A DNA stretch of 64,000 nucleotides from Salvelinus alpinus. Its lineage: Eukaryota; Chordata; Actinopteri; Salmoniformes; Salmonidae. Position 1 is the stretch's first letter. Every line of letters starts with the position of its first letter. Under the pieces are notes generated by a model. It made no database searches. It was not told the DNA's origin and saw nothing but the letters and a program-made list of their open reading frames with translations. The position numbers and the translations under genes are program-made. Location: contig NC_092093.1 of the NCBI RefSeq assembly GCF_045679555.1, positions 65,173,575 to 65,237,574 of the forward strand, given 5' to 3'. This document shows, in pieces, positions 44,008-57,410 of the stretch.

Positions 44008-44515
44008 GGGCCTCCCGAGTGGCGCAGTGGTCTTATGCACTGCAGCGCAGTGCTAGCTGTGCCACTAGAGATTCTGGGTTCGAGTCCAGGCTTTGTTGCA
44101 GCCGGCCGCGTTCCAGGAGATCCATGGGACAGTGCACAATTGGCCCAGCATCGTCCAGGTTAGGGGAGGGCTTGGCCGGCAGGGATGTCCTTGTCCAATC
44201 GCTCACTAGCGACTCCTGTGGCGTGCCGGGCGCAGTGCACACTGACATGGTGGCCAGGTGTACGGTGTTTCCTCCGACACATTAGTGCGGCTGGCTAAAG
44301 GGTTAAGTGGGAATTGTGTCAAGAAGCAGTATGGCTTGTTTGGGTTTTGTTTCGGAGGAGGCCCCTCTATACCTTCGATATAGCTTCATTCTTGTGTATT
44401 TTATTCCCTGTGTTACTATTTTTTATTTATATTACTTTGTAAACTCTAAGCAAACGATAAAGTCTACACCTGGCATATTCGGCACATGTGACAAATAAAA
44501 TTTGATTTGATTTGG
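44008..44515 (+). mobile_element. tRNA-derived salmonid SINE, HpaI type, nearly complete
   Basis: The head GGCCTCCCGAGTGGCGCAGT has an A box, and GGGTTCGAGTCCAGG a good B box. The body includes AGCCGGCCGCGTTCCAGGAG. The tail GGCACATGTGACAAATAAAA ends in TTTGATTTGATT. It is the best-preserved SINE in the window. Confidence 0.85.
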
Positions 44516-45294
44516 TTGTCTTTCTGAGGCTCCATAGCTCCTGTCCCTGACTGGGCCTCTCTCTCAGCCAGAGCAGGCCTGTTTAACATGCAGCAGCATC
44601 AGTCTTACATCCACCCCTCTCCCCTCTCCCCCAATACACTAACAAATAACAGAAGCACAGCGCCTACTGACCACTCTCTCACTACAGACAACCAGAACTC
44701 TACACACACCACATGAAAACAATAAGGTCTAGGTTACAGTAAAGCTAGAAATATTTGAATATTAAATATGAGACAAATGAATATGGAGCCACACAACCTT
44801 TGGGTGAGAGGGTACTGATTAGGGTTTAATATTTTACCGGTATTTTACAAATGTTTCATCCAGAGAATAAATCATTTTCCTCCTGGGTAACCTGGTATTT
44901 CCTGCCAAAACAGGAAGTGTCATTCAAAAGCATTATAATTTTTTTATTAAAGCTTTGATCAGCATGATGAGCCATATATTAAATACATTTTAAGCAGCTT
45001 CATTAAATAGTACCCGCAAAACATCAGTCTCAACGTCAACAGTGAAAAGTCGACTCCGGGAAGCTGGCCTTCTAGGCAGAGTTACAAAGAAAAAGCCATA
45101 TCTCAGACTGGCCAATAAAATAAAATATTAAGATGGGCAAAAGAACAGACACTGGACAGAGGAACTCTGCCTAGAAGGCCAGCATCCCGGAGTCGCCTCT
45201 TCACTGTTGACGTTGAGACTGGTGTTTTGCGGCTACTATTTAATGAAGCTGCCAGTTTAGGACTTGTGAGACATTTCTAAGTGACCCCAAACTT
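44516..45294. other. Intergenic with a local inverted repeat
   Basis: No gene is seen. CTGGCCTTCTAGGCAGAGTT (45064) and the inverted AACTCTGCCTAGAAGGCCAG (45162) flank about 80 bp, with longer matching arms (GTCTCAACGTCAACAGTGAA and its complement) outside. This is probably a small palindromic element. Confidence 0.5.
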
Positions 45295-47168
45295 TTTGGG
45301 GGGGCTTACCTGTTTTGCATGTTATTTTGGAATTAATATGTTACATATCAGTTTATAAACAATGTAAAAATATATATATATCATTGAGTTAATAAAGCCG
45401 CATACAAACATGGTCTCTGTTTTATTTTTTTGAGTAAGGCAGCTCCAAAATGCAAGTGTTTCAGCCTAGCTCAGTGCTTTCTGTGGTGGTGGGGTAAGCC
45501 AGCAGATAATACGGAGCGTTGCGCCGTGATTGGCTCAGTATTCTACCACTCATAGGGACACTACGTCACCGCCAAGTATAAGGGTAGAGCTAGAAAATTC
45601 TAGCCCCTTGGGTGCTGCCATAGAGTTACATTAGAAGTGCCCATCCAAGAAGGTTCAAAACGTATTTTCCCAGTCGTAGCTCGTTTTCCCAGAGTTCCCA
45701 GTTGTCTTGAACTCACTAAAGTCAGATCTACAGTAGCTTTGATTGGACTGATCATGTCAACATCATACTTTCAAAATCTTAGCTAGCAGTCATCATCATG
45801 AATCAAGTCGACAATCTACTGGCAAATCCTTTTTCATCCTTGGCATATGAAGATAAATAATTAATAGAAATTATAAATAAAACGTATCGGTTGGAAATCG
45901 CAAATTCAACAATGAGGTATGGAAGAAATCAGCGACAGTGGCTAACTGCAAGCATTGCAAAGCAATCACTAGCAACGTCATGACACTGCTATTCAGTGGA
46001 GTGGCTGTGTGGTCCCGAATCTGGGATTAAGGGGCTCTTTTCCAAGGTTAAAATTATAAACATTCAACATTGGCCATGCTGTCAATGAAGCATGATTTGT
46101 GCCGCACACAAAACTCGGAACTGGGAAAACTTAACTTCAGTGAGTTCAAGACAACTGGGAAGTCGGGAATAAACGAGCTCCGACTGGGAAAATACGTTTT
46201 TAACGGGCATCCAACTCGGAATTGTAAATCCGACCTCTTTCTAGAGCTACAACCTGAAGATCAATGACGTCATCATGATTCAACCTTGTTTTTTCCCAGT
46301 TGTTTTGAAAGCACCATAAATCCAGAGAATGCCACTTTGATGACAAAATTTGCACACAGCACAACAAGGTGAGTCCAAAAATGTATTGTATGCTACTGCA
46401 TAAATTATGTAATATGCCAGGGAGATATGTATACTGTAGCTAAGAAAGTAATACTAAGTGTAAGTTGTGTAGTAAACTGTTAGTAGCCCATTTGCCTCAA
46501 GTCTAATAATTTGGTCTATTTACCCCTCTTAATTTTGCCTACTGTTCTGACTTGGTGGTGCACATGTAGCTTATAACCTGTTTTAGAGAAATGTAATCAT
46601 TGAATATTGTAAGAGCTTTCATTGTCTGCATACAGTATATGCTAGATTTATTTGTACTACGGTTCTGACTTGGTGTACAAGGAGAACACTGTAAGAACGG
46701 CCCATGTTCTGAATTCTGTCGCTGTACATTTCAAAAGTGCTAAACAAATAGTTATATTGACTACGTCCGTCATAGCTCGCTCATTAATGTCTTAATTGAA
46801 ATTACGGATTGCCTCTTATCCGCTTGTCGTCCTATGAACATAGTTTGTACAAATCTCAATTGTCATTAGAAACCACATTTGTTTAAGCAAGTCAGCCATA
46901 TCAGCTATGTTTTTTTTAAAGGCAGTAAATGAGGCTGAATGAACTGTTTCACTGCCAGACAAGGCTCCACTGATAGCCAGGTGTAGCAGTGGTAAGGTGT
47001 TGGGACTGCTTTATGTAGGCCCTAACAGTTTGTGGGCACCGTTTGTCAAGGTTATACTGCAATTAATGTAGTATTTAGTGTGGTGTTGTGTAGTGGCTTT
47101 GCTGGCATGCATCCCACTTTTTTGTTTTTGTTTTGTCCGACCAAGATTTACATGCTAAAATCACCACT
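45295..47168 (-). mobile_element. Long non-coding dispersed repeat, copy B (inverted)
   Basis: This is the reverse-oriented partner of 13690-15865. It carries TTGAGTTAATAAAGCCGCAT, GTGGTGGTGGGGTAAGCCAG and GTTGTGTAGTGGCTTTGCTG, and lacks the 280-bp insertion of copy A. No protein-coding frame is credible. Confidence 0.65.
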
Positions 47169-47629
47169 GAACAGGATTATATATTTTGGATGCAATTTGA
47201 AAGGAGTTGATGGAGAAAGAGAGAAAGACTGCAAGGGGGCTTGCGCGTGCACTGATTTAAAGCGACGATATTCGAGTGATAGGCTGTTAGGCTGTTTTAA
47301 AACTCTGCAGCTGCAATTTAAAAAACTATTATCTTTACAGGAGAGCGACAGGAGAGGAGAAGGGCACAGTGGAAGAAAGATCAGATGGCTTTCAGAGTCA
47401 GGGCTCATAGACCAGACACACTGAGAGGAGTGCAAACAATGCTAAGGCAAATGAGAGGAGGTCCAGAGTTTGAAGAGTTTTGGAACACAGCCCTGGGCAG
47501 TGAGAGATCCAGAAAAAATAAAAGAGGGACTCTAGAAGCTACGCAGATATATCAGCCCTAAACTAAGGACTCAAACACCCGGTTAAGTCAAATACTGTAC
47601 ATGTCATTGGGTTGGTGTGAGCGATGATA
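47169..47629. other. Intergenic, no gene seen
   Basis: A moderately long open frame crosses this area on each strand but shows no recognisable protein or splice pattern. Confidence 0.4.
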
Positions 47630-47683
47630 TACTCACACATCGGAGGGTTTGGCGTTAATAGCAATGACAGGCCATCGCTGGTT

Positions 47684-47897
<214 letters not shown>

Positions 47898-48329
47898 GAT
47901 ATATAGAGCTTCAGAGAGAGAGATAGAGTCAGAGAGAGAGATATAGAGCTTCAGAGAGAGAGATAGAGTCAGAGAGAGCGAGAGAATGGAGGAGGTAGTG
48001 CTGAGATGTTACACACACACACAGTCCTCCCTTACTGTCCGGGGTCGTAGAAGCCGTCCATAGTGATGTCCTTGGAGGCCACACAAACAAAATAAACATT
48101 TGTGTCCTACACAACACAATACACACAGATAAACACACAACTTCAGAGCAAACACTAAATGCAACTACTACAGAGCTAAAAGAAAACAACTATTACAGAG
48201 CTATACTGCTATCTGCTGGTCCCTTAGTAAATCTCTCCTGTGGATCACCACTAAAACCCTCCTACCTCTCTGGTGATTATAATCACAAAAGCATTTCATT
48301 ATGCAATCTGTCTTGAAATGTCAGAAGGG

Positions 48330-48650
48330 TTGGGTTAAATGCAGAAGACACATTTCAGTTGCAATCATTCCGTTGTACAACTGACTAGGTATCCATCTGT
48401 GGTATTGTATGGAAGCCAAAGCCATTTAATCATGGAAAACACTTAACCCACACACGCACAGACACACACTCTCTTGTATAACTAACCTTGTGGGGACACA
48501 CAATTCAGTCCCATTCAAAATCCTATTTTCCCTAACCCCTAAGCCTTACCCTGACCCTAACCCCAAAACCTAACCTTTAACCTAATGCTAAAACCAACCC
48601 TAGATCCTAACCCTAATTCTAACCCTAACCTTAACCCTAAACCCCCTAGA
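48330..48650. repeat. SINE tail fragment and degenerate CCCTAA-like words
   Basis: TTGGGTTAAATGCAGAAGAC and TGTACAACTGACTAGGTATC (48330-48400) match 61495-61580 and belong to a salmonid SINE. From 48526 to 48645 imperfect AACCCTAACC words follow. They are too irregular to be telomeric. Confidence 0.55.
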
Positions 48651-49915
48651 AAAAGCATTTGACCTTGTGGGGACTAACAAAATGCCCCCAGTTGGTTCAC
48701 TTTGTGTTAGTTTACTATTCTTGTGGGTACTTCTGGTCCCCACAAGAATAGTTAAACCTGTCCACACTCACCCCAGCTTGCATATTTCCATGGCATTGTT
48801 GGTGCACACGCTGATAGCCCAGCCCGGCGTATCTCCTGTGATTGGACCGTAGCAGTTTGACCAATGGGACAAGGCCTTCCGCATTCCTCAGCTAATCAGG
48901 AAGAGATGGAATGAGAGGAGGGAGTTTGTACTTTTGGGAATATTCCATTGGTTCCATCATACCGGGAAAACTCAAGAATTTGATGTATTTGACCCAGATT
49001 TGAAACCCGCACTACGGACAAAGACACACTCATGTCTGCTTGTTCCTCAGCATCGCAGGGGAGCGGCGAGGGCCTGCATGGCTCTGACAAGGGTGTGTGT
49101 GTCCACAGACTGCAGCAGCTCCAGGAGGGTGGCCATGACCCCGTGGGACAGGATGCTGCCACGCAGGAATTCCTGTTCGGCCATGTTGGTGAGAATGACC
49201 GCAGCGTGAGCCACCGCACTGGGAATTATGTGATGAAGCTGCTGAACTAAGCCAATGACACTCATTTAATGAAATGAAATGAAGATTTTGAAATAAAATA
49301 ATACACACACACACACTTACTTAGCCCTTGCAGCTCTGAGCCACCCTGGAGATGGCCTTGACAACATGTGTCTGAATGTCCAGCAGGTTGGCAGTGGTGA
49401 TGAACTGCAGTAACCTCTGGAGACCTCCAGTCTCATGGATCAGCTGGAGACGGTCTCTGTCCTCCAAACAGATAGAGACCACCTGGAGAGCTGCTACATG
49501 CAGATCACTGAACAACTACAAGACACAAACACAAGGAATGAGTCAAATTCTTTAAAATACTTGAGCTTTGCTTGATTTTGTTTACCCGGTAGAATGAATT
49601 CAATAGAAAGATCAAACTACAAGTTCGATCAAGAGCACCTTAAATACTTCACAAGTACAGTACTTTCAAGTATGTGATAAATATAAATATATGACCCACA
49701 CAGGCCTTGTTGCAGAGGAACTCCAGCAGCCTGTCAAAGCCCTGCTTCTCCCTGAAGGTGACCTGTGTGTTGTTATCTGTGGTTACGCTTGCCATGGTCC
49801 TCAGGCAAGCTGCTGAATGACCGGGAAATCAGATCTCAACAGCTACAGGAGAGGAGAACGCCATTTATCTCATGCACAGACATACGGCTGGGGAGGTCCT
49901 ACACACATGTAAAAT

Positions 49916-49985
49916 GGGGCTTTAGCTCAGCAGGCTAATATAGTCTCGTGACGAGCAGGAGACTTGAGTTCAAGCCCCATCGGTC
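49916..49985 (+). mobile_element. tRNA-like SINE head fragment in the armc3 pseudogene
   Basis: TTTAGCTCAGCAGGCTAATA fits an A box and GAGTTCAAGCCCC a B box, but the ends do not pair as an acceptor stem. It lies between armc3 remnants (d) and (e). Confidence 0.5.
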
Positions 49986-50785
49986 ACACACACAAAACAC
50001 ACACCAGCACCAGGTTGTAGATAGACTCAGAGTTCTTCTTGACTTCAGGGTCAGGGCTGGATAGCAGCTGTATGAGCGGCTGTAGTCCTTCCTGGTCCGA
50101 GATCTGGACCTTACAGTTGAAGCCACCAACAGGGAGGCCAGGCACAACTCACGGACCACCACATCCTCTGGCACAGGAACACACACATATAAACACACAC
50201 ACACACAGAGAGAAAGATACAATGAAATGTGAAATGTCACAATGATTTAATGACTGGTGGAAACATATGATTGATACTCAAGAAGATATGAGAGCCACGC
50301 CGCCACCAAACGCTCAGCCAGAGCATACTTTCAGGTGACAGCTTTCCGATGACAGAAGGAATGACATCCAGTTTCTTCAGTATTGTTTTTTACATCACAT
50401 TTCAAACAGAGCAGAATCCGAAATGACCTAATGTTTCTGGCAACAATCTTGTCTTCAGCCACAATTCACCACTGTGTACAGTGCGACCGACCCTAAATAA
50501 CTGATTTCGTTACTGCATTGTGTTACTAATCCTATATCAGTAGTTGTTACTATCCTACAGCAGTAGCTAGAGAAGGGTTCCTTACTGTTGAAAGCCATGA
50601 CCCCCAGGGCCATGAAGGAGTTGCGGTGGACCAGCTTGTCTTCGTGGGATATGAGGTGAGACAGAGGCTCCACTGTCCCCAGCCCCAGCAGAGAGCTCCT
50701 GTTTTCATCACCTACCACCATGTGGAGACAGAGAGATAGATGGTGGAGAGGGAGAGATTGAGAAAGAGCGAGAGTGAGAGGGAGA

Positions 50786-51061
50786 TAGGTAGGTAGGTAG
50801 GTAGGTAGGTAGGTAGGTAGGTAGGTAGGTAGGTAGGTAGGTAGGTAGGTAGGTAGGTAGGTAGGTAGGTAGGTAGGTAGGTAGGTAGGTAGGTAGGTAG
50901 GTAGGTAGGTAGGTAGGTAGGTAGGTAGGTAGGTAGGTAGGTAGGTAGGTAGGTAGGTAGGTAGGTAGGTAGGTAGGTAGGTAGGTCGGTCGGTCGGTCG
51001 GTCGGTCGGTCGGTCGGTCGGTCGGTCGGTCGGTCGGTCGGTCGGTCGGTCGGTCGGTCGA
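50786..51061. repeat. TAGG array switching to TCGG
   Basis: About 50 TAGG units (50786-50984) change sharply to about 19 TCGG units (50985-51060). The two blocks are almost pure. The array lies where the missing armc3 exon 2 would be expected. Confidence 0.95.
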
Positions 51062-51229
51062 TCGATAGGGGCTTTATGCTGAATAGGTAAGCTGCTCCCA
51101 AGCTTTGGTCCAGGCTCAAATTAATATATCTCTTTCCTTGCACAGCTTTCCACAGTCCAGTTTTTTCAGATAATGTGATTATTTCAATGAAGAAAGGATA
51201 CCATATTGCTATGATGTTAGTTCTCTCAG

Positions 51230-51455
51230 CAACATCAAGGGTAAAAACACCTTTCCCTGCAAATTTGTGGATGGCTTAGCAAGCTTTAGCCAAAACCTCT
51301 TCAGGGGAATTGAGCATGACAACCACAGGGGCTGCCTTCTTACTCTTGATCGGCAAGGTGTCAAACTAGACAGGGGAAGAATAGAGAGACTATTCCATTT
51401 GCTTTGGCAATGTGAACATCTGTTTCCCATGCCAATAAAGCCCTTTGAATGAATT
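51230..51455 (+). mobile_element. LINE-like 3' fragment
   Basis: The plus-strand text HDNHRGCLLTLDRQGVKLDR and the ending CATGCCAATAAAGCCCTTTG resemble the 3' part of a dispersed fish LINE. It is 5' truncated. Confidence 0.45.
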
Positions 51456-51579
51456 GATAGAGGCAGAGATGAAGTTGTTTGACTGCTCATTAAATTGACC
51501 CCCACCACCACATATCTTGATCTTCTTACCAGATCCTTAGATGGAGGCTCACTCTCTTTCTACATTTTCTTCCCCATCC

Positions 51580-53324
51580 TGAAACTACAAACAACACATT
51601 TTTCAGAAAACGTATTTACCCATTTATAACATGCTGTCAATGTGGGTGTCAACTTTGGCATGCACTGGCTGAACTTGGCTTGTTAACTAACGTGTTAACT
51701 AGGCAGCTAGCTAAGGTTGTAAGAGAGCTTTCTAACACAATTACCCTGGACATCCAAATGAGGTTGCTTTTAGGAAATTTATGATGACCTAACTGATTAC
51801 CATTTGAATAATTAACTGTTTCTTACTTGTGGTTCAAGTCCGCGGACGATCAGTACCTAGCTATCTTGCATACAGGTTTTCAGCTAGTCTGTTAGCTAGC
51901 TAGCAAATAATGTTTTGGAAAGCAAGTTTGACATTTCGTTCCAAGGCGACGAATGCCACATAGTTTTAGTCATAGAGATCCTATCTAATTCTTAGTTCTA
52001 TGTTTTTTTTGTGCGTGGTCCAAACTGGAAGCCAGAAGTTGGAAGATTTTCATGAAATGAAGGAAAGCCTTTGGTTTAGAATGTGCCACACTCTTTTATG
52101 TGAATAATAAAGATTTGTATTTTAATTCCTAATTATATGGATTGGAACACTAGCCAAAACATAAACAATAAAATGCATCCCATGACATTTTCACATGCAA
52201 GATGCACTTGAAGTGGTGCGCAGTGAATGACTGCCTCATGCAACAAAAACGATAGAGTAGGTAGGTCCTTTATTTGGTTGATGATGACCGTCATACAAAA
52301 TCAAGATAGACTATATTTCATCAGTTAATTACTGCAAATCACATACTGTGGCTTTTTATCAACTGGTTGTTCTGGTCATTTGCCAACATCCTCAGCAAGA
52401 TGTTAGCTTTGCATGCCTTGGCAACACAAAGAACAATTTACATTTCACACAGTAGATGATAATATTTGCCCTGTGGGCTTATTTTGCATGCACTGCTTGT
52501 ACAGTTAACACTGCTAACACAAAATAACAATTTGCAAAGCTTACTGGCATTTTTAGTGGCTTGGAGACTAATTTTGCATTAAAATAACAACCTGAACATT
52601 TTATGAACTGTTTGGTTAGGGATTATTGGTTTACCTTTATATAGGGCAATATACATGTGTGTCATTGTGCTGTTGTGTATTTATTTTACTGTCTGCCTGT
52701 CTGAATGTCACCCACACCCACTATTCAATTCTATTCTATTCAGTAGTAATGGTGTGGCTGTGCCTTTAAGAGTTGGCCTGCCTGTCTCTCACAGCAGCAC
52801 AAGAGGCTCCTGGCATGAGGAGGGTGAGTCATAAACCAAATGAGCTCCACATCATCACCAGCAGACAGAGTGGGGCTTCCTCCACCACAACGACGCCCTG
52901 ACACAGCACCGCGGCTGGAAACAGCACACTCTGCACTGCTCTGCACCAAAACACCCAAACGACCTCTAAAAGCATTACAGCACCTCTGGCCCTGCGGGAC
53001 ACTGTCACTACATTGTCAGCAGCATGCCTGCCCTGAGTGATACAGATTAATCTCAAATAAAGGTTCAAGATTAGGGGTTGGGGGTGTGCAGATATTTTAT
53101 AGCTTTTCACTAATGTATTATTAAGGTTTGCAAAGGGACATGCATACAGTAGCCTACACAGACACACACACATGCACATGGCTGATAATATTACTTTAAA
53201 ATAAAAAGGACCAGCCCTTTTTCTAAAATGTGTCACATTTTGTATGAATACAGTATTTTATTTGAGAGAAGGGAATCACACTAAAGAGAGGGCGAGAGAG
53301 AGACCATACTTGGGGAGGTTGGAC
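51580..53324. other. Intergenic between armc3 and pip4k2a
   Basis: No gene is seen. GCTAGC-rich DNA near 51660-51910 and AT-rich DNA after that. Confidence 0.45.
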
Positions 53325-53640
53325 TGCAGTGTGTTGGTGCGTTCAAGAACACTGGGAACTATGGAGAAAAAAAGGGTTCATGCCGCGTTCACGTCATGTA
53401 AGTTATTTGCGTGGAGCTTCCTGTTGGTTGATTCTGATACATCCCAAGTGGGAAACTCGGGTATCATTGTGCTTTCAAGACAACTGGGAACTTGGAAAAA
53501 AAGAGGACAAATCATGACTTCAGTGATATTCAGGTCAGAATGTCGGAGCTGTAGGAAGATGCCAGTTTTTCTGAAGTCGGAGGATTCCTAGTTCCGTGTT
53601 CTGAGTTGTCTTGAACTCAACATTAGCAGAGGGACAGACG
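53325..53640. mobile_element. MITE-like palindrome of the ACTGGGAACT family
   Basis: CAAGAACACTGGGAACTATG, CAAGACAACTGGGAACTTGG and the core ATCATGACTTCAGTGATATT repeat the family seen at 13130-13400. Confidence 0.55.
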
Positions 53641-54696
53641 GAGTAGAATGGGAACGTTCCAGGCCGCCTACATGACGCATATTATCATATCGTTAAATCA
53701 TATTGCTGGGGTTTTTGCAATGATAAACATTACTTCCGTATTTTGAGATATCTGATACATATCTGTAATCTCTAAAATCTACATAAATGCAGAACTGGAT
53801 TCAACAATGTTGTCAATTGCGCAAGGCGTCTGCCAATTTAGGCTACCTGGAACGCTACTATTGTCCAATCTGTCTGCACGAGGGAATGTCGCTCTGGCTG
53901 TCATCCTTCCCTCGAGCTGTCAGTTGACAGTACAACACCGAACCGAAAGTATCGTAGGAAGGAACACAGTTTTGATAAAACGTAGATTTTAGATTTCTCC
54001 TCTTTGGCACTGGAACGGTTGGGCCACTGTCACATTTCGAGGCTGACCAACAAACGCGTAGGAGGGAGAAAAACCAAAAGGACTGAATAGCTAGCTAGTT
54101 GCTAGTTAGCAAGCTAACGACCGTTAGCTTTGGCCAGTGCTGCCACTGCTCTGCTAAAGCGTTAGGTAGGAGTGTGCAGTACCAGTAGGCAGGCGAGCTG
54201 CGTTGGCATTTTAGTGTAGTTGGCTGGGGAAATTATTGCTAAGGCTGCATTAACATTTTTTATTTTATTTGATCATTGTGGTGTTAGCTTCCTAAATGTT
54301 TTGCCTGAATGCGTCCAGTCAGTTGCTTGGTTAGCCAGACAGCAATGCTAAGTGACGACGTCGACTCAGTGAGGCTGTCGTGTCGGGGGTGAGGAGTTTG
54401 AGGAAGGAAGAGGTGACTTACGATGTTGGGTTAATGAGCTAGTGGTGCGTTAGCTGACAGTGAAGGAAATAACGTTAATATTTTACAATACATTATCAAC
54501 GACCGTCATTTCGTTAACCAGCTAACTAAAAGCTAATGCAAATTAGAGAGGCTAGGTAATACAGAAAATACTGTTGTTTTCAGCTTGCTCGCAAGCTAAA
54601 TGCAGAGGGAGGGTGATCATTGAGTGGCTACTCTCCCAGCTCCATAAATAACTGTCACTGACTGAGTGATATCCAGCCTATTTCACATAACTAAAG
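53641..54696 (+). other. pip4k2a promoter region and 5' UTR
   Basis: Moderately CpG-containing sequence immediately upstream of the pip4k2a ATG. No TATA box stands out. Much of 54000-54696 is likely leader sequence, but the start site cannot be placed. Confidence 0.4.
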
Positions 54697-54837
54697 ATGG
54701 CTACAGCGAGCAGCATTGCCGCATCTATTGCGAGCAAGACGAAGACGAAGAAGAAACACTTCGTGGCTCAGAAAGTGAAGCTTTTCCGAGCCAGTGACCC
54801 TCTGCTCAGCGTCCTTATGTGGGGAGTCAACCATTCG
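54697..54837 (+). CDS. pip4k2a: First coding exon of pip4k2a (phosphatidylinositol-5-phosphate 4-kinase)
   Basis: ATG at 54697 opens 47 codons ending at Ser47, followed by the donor GTAAGT at 54838. After a short variable start ([12 protein letters not shown]) it reads [18 protein letters not shown], then [17 protein letters not shown]. This is the N terminus of type II PIP kinases, which make PI(4,5)P2 from PI5P. FVAQ, SDPLL and NHS match the alpha isoform rather than beta (FVCQ, SEPIL, NHT). The remaining exons lie beyond the window. Linkage to armc3 and msrb2 agrees with human 10p12. Confidence 0.93.
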
Positions 54838-55335
54838 GTAAGTCGGTCCATTGGGGTTGGTTGGTGGTGGGCAAATCGATGTTTCATGGCCCTGTAACGC
54901 TACTACTAAGTTAAACCTAAAGCTCAGCTAGCTAACAATAGTGTCATCTATGTGTCAGAATGTGGTTGACTTGCCATACTAGAGACTGGCAGGCGCAAAT
55001 CAGGGATGACGGCTAGCAGTGGTTATCGTCCTGTTAATGCAAATCAGCATCTGGTCACATTAGGCTTGATTTTGAATTGAAGTTTAACGTTAGTTGGTTT
55101 TCAATAGAGCTTTGGCAGAAATGTAATACTAACTAGGTAGCTAAGTGGGCATTCTCATGGTGTTGGGCTAGATTGTCAGCCATATCATGTGTAATTTCTC
55201 CAACTCCACGTATTAAGACATACCACACTGCCTGGGGTAAATGTGAATTGCTGATAGACTAATATTATGATAACTGTTCTATTTTGCATTCTCAATGTGA
55301 CACTAAGTAGCTTACCCTCTGTGTTTTAATGTGCT

Positions 55336-55371
<36 letters not shown>

Positions 55372-56442
55372 TAAGCTCTCCGAGCTCCCAGGGTCCAGTG
55401 TCATGAGAGAGCAGATATTTCCATGTCAGAGAGCTTATCATCACTCTCTGTCCCTTCCTCTATGTCATTCACTGTACACAGAAGGAAGTCTGTCAGAGCC
55501 ATGTAGCTTAACATTGGCTCACTGTCCCCATGTTTCATTACATAAAATACTAATTAGGATTTTTACTATAATGTTATTGTTTTGGATACAACATTGAAGT
55601 TCTGAACCTCAAATGGAGTTTGCTGAATTCTTTAGCATACGTCTGTGGAAGAGTGGCTATGCAAAGAGTGAATGATCACCATATTCTCGGTATGTCAGCA
55701 TTACAGTAGATTCTCTCTGCAATGCTACACTGGCTGTTTAAAAAATTGACATTTTTACTCACCGTATGCCATGTAAACATAAACTAAGGAGTTTTAAATA
55801 GTGAGTAGAGGTTAAAGGTTTAGTAGATGGACATGAAATTATTACTCCAGCCTAGCCAACAGAGTAAACCAGATATTACATTAAACAGAAAAGAAGCCCA
55901 ATAATTAACCTTGGCTGTGTTACTGTAAAGGCGTACGCATGCTTCTCAGCCGGAACAGTTTGGTAGAGTTTGTGCATATATTATGACATTTTGTGACATT
56001 TTTGTTTGTTTTGGACTTCAGTGTTTTTTTTCGACTGTTCGTACTCAAATTGTTCAGGACGCAAGCCGAAGTTTGGCGCCGAAGTCTACGCCCCTTCGTC
56101 GGTGATTGGTCAACAGTAGGGATTCTTCAATAAAGTCTTTGTTGCCATTCAACGAGAAACGATTCATCATCATGCACGTTTTTTAATTGAAAGATACTGC
56201 ACCAAACATCTTAGTTAGATGTAAAATTGGGCAACTAAGATCTCTTCAGCAAAAATGTCAAAATGAATGACTGATTTATTGAGTTATATAATATTAATTC
56301 TGACTATTTTGAGGAAGTTTATACTGGCTACAGTGTCGCAATATGGACAAACAGTACTATTGCCACTTTTTTCTCGTTTTTCAAACGGTAATTTTCTTTC
56401 ATAAAAAAATGCTTTTGTTATTTCAAAAAAAAGTTTTGCCTC

Positions 56443-56815
56443 GTTTTCTCCCTAATTTTGTGATATCCAATTGGTAGTTAGTCTTGTCCCATCGCTGCAA
56501 CTCCCATACGGACTTGGGAGAGCCGAAGGTCGAGAGCCATTCGTCCTCCAAAACACGACCTTGCCAAGCCGCACTGCTTCTTGACACACTGCTCGCTTAA
56601 CCCGGAAGGCAGGCGCACTAATGTGTCAGAGGAAACACTGACAGCTGACGACCGACGTTAGCGTGCATGCACCCGGCCGCCACAAGGAATCGCTAGAGCG
56701 CGATGGGATAAGGACATCCCAGTTGCAACACAGCCCGGGATCTAACCTGGATCTGTAGTGAAGACTCTAGCACTACGATGCAGTGCCTAACACCGCTGCG
56801 CCATTCGGGAGGCCC
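56443..56815 (-). mobile_element. tRNA-derived salmonid SINE, HpaI type
   Basis: The minus strand reads from GGGGCCTCCCGAATGGCGCA through the shared body to CAATTGGATATCACAAAATT. It lies in pip4k2a intron 1. Confidence 0.82.
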
Positions 56816-57269
56816 CAAACAAAGGCCTTTTTAAGGGAAAATGCAAGCACACTCCTTCAGTTCAGCTAGCTGAGTTCGGCTAGGCGCCAGCCAAACGGAA
56901 GCATGCTGACGCCTTATCAGTGAAGTGTTGGCCAGACACAGTGGTGGTCTCGCTATCTCTCTAGTGGTCTATGTGGTGGTCCTCTACTGTTCCAGACAGA
57001 TGTTGAGCCCCCCCACCCCCCTCAGTTGTTCTCCCTCATTCACGCTGCATCAGAGGCTGGTCAGCCCAGCTCAAACTTCTATAATAAAACAGTCTCTTTT
57101 GGTGCAGGGTTACTAATGTGAATGAGAAGAGGGGACACACACATACTCTCTCTCATGGAAAAGAGCCTCGATTGTGCTATGCTCTCCACTGCACAGGGCC
57201 TAAGGGCAATTACATGGTAATGGAATTATGCTGAGACTCAGATTTTTCCCTTTAAAATGTATACCAAAC

Positions 57270-57410
57270 AAAAGGTTGCTAGATCGAATCCCTGAGCTGA
57301 CAAGGTAAAAATCGCATTTTACCCCTGAACAAGGCAGTTAACCCACTAGGCCGTCATTGTAAATAAGAATTTGTTCTTAACTGACTTGCCTAGTTAAATA
57401 AAATAAAAAG
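57270..57410 (+). mobile_element. SINE fragment with chimeric tail
   Basis: TTGCTAGATCGAATCCCTGA continues into AACAAGGCAGTTAACCCACT, then switches to the tail GTAAATAAGAATTTGTTCTT seen on the SINE at 60122-60340. The join suggests recombination between two SINE types or a shared LINE-derived tail. Confidence 0.6.

Noticed and set aside
48526-48650. Interstitial telomere
   Set aside because: CCCTAA words are irregular and few; similar words are scattered elsewhere (15960, 17345).
49916-49985. tRNA gene
   Set aside because: A and B boxes are present but the ends do not form an acceptor stem; similar fragments recur, so it is SINE-derived.
50712-51143. [12 protein letters not shown]-repeat protein
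   Set aside because: Translation of the TAGG/TCGG array.
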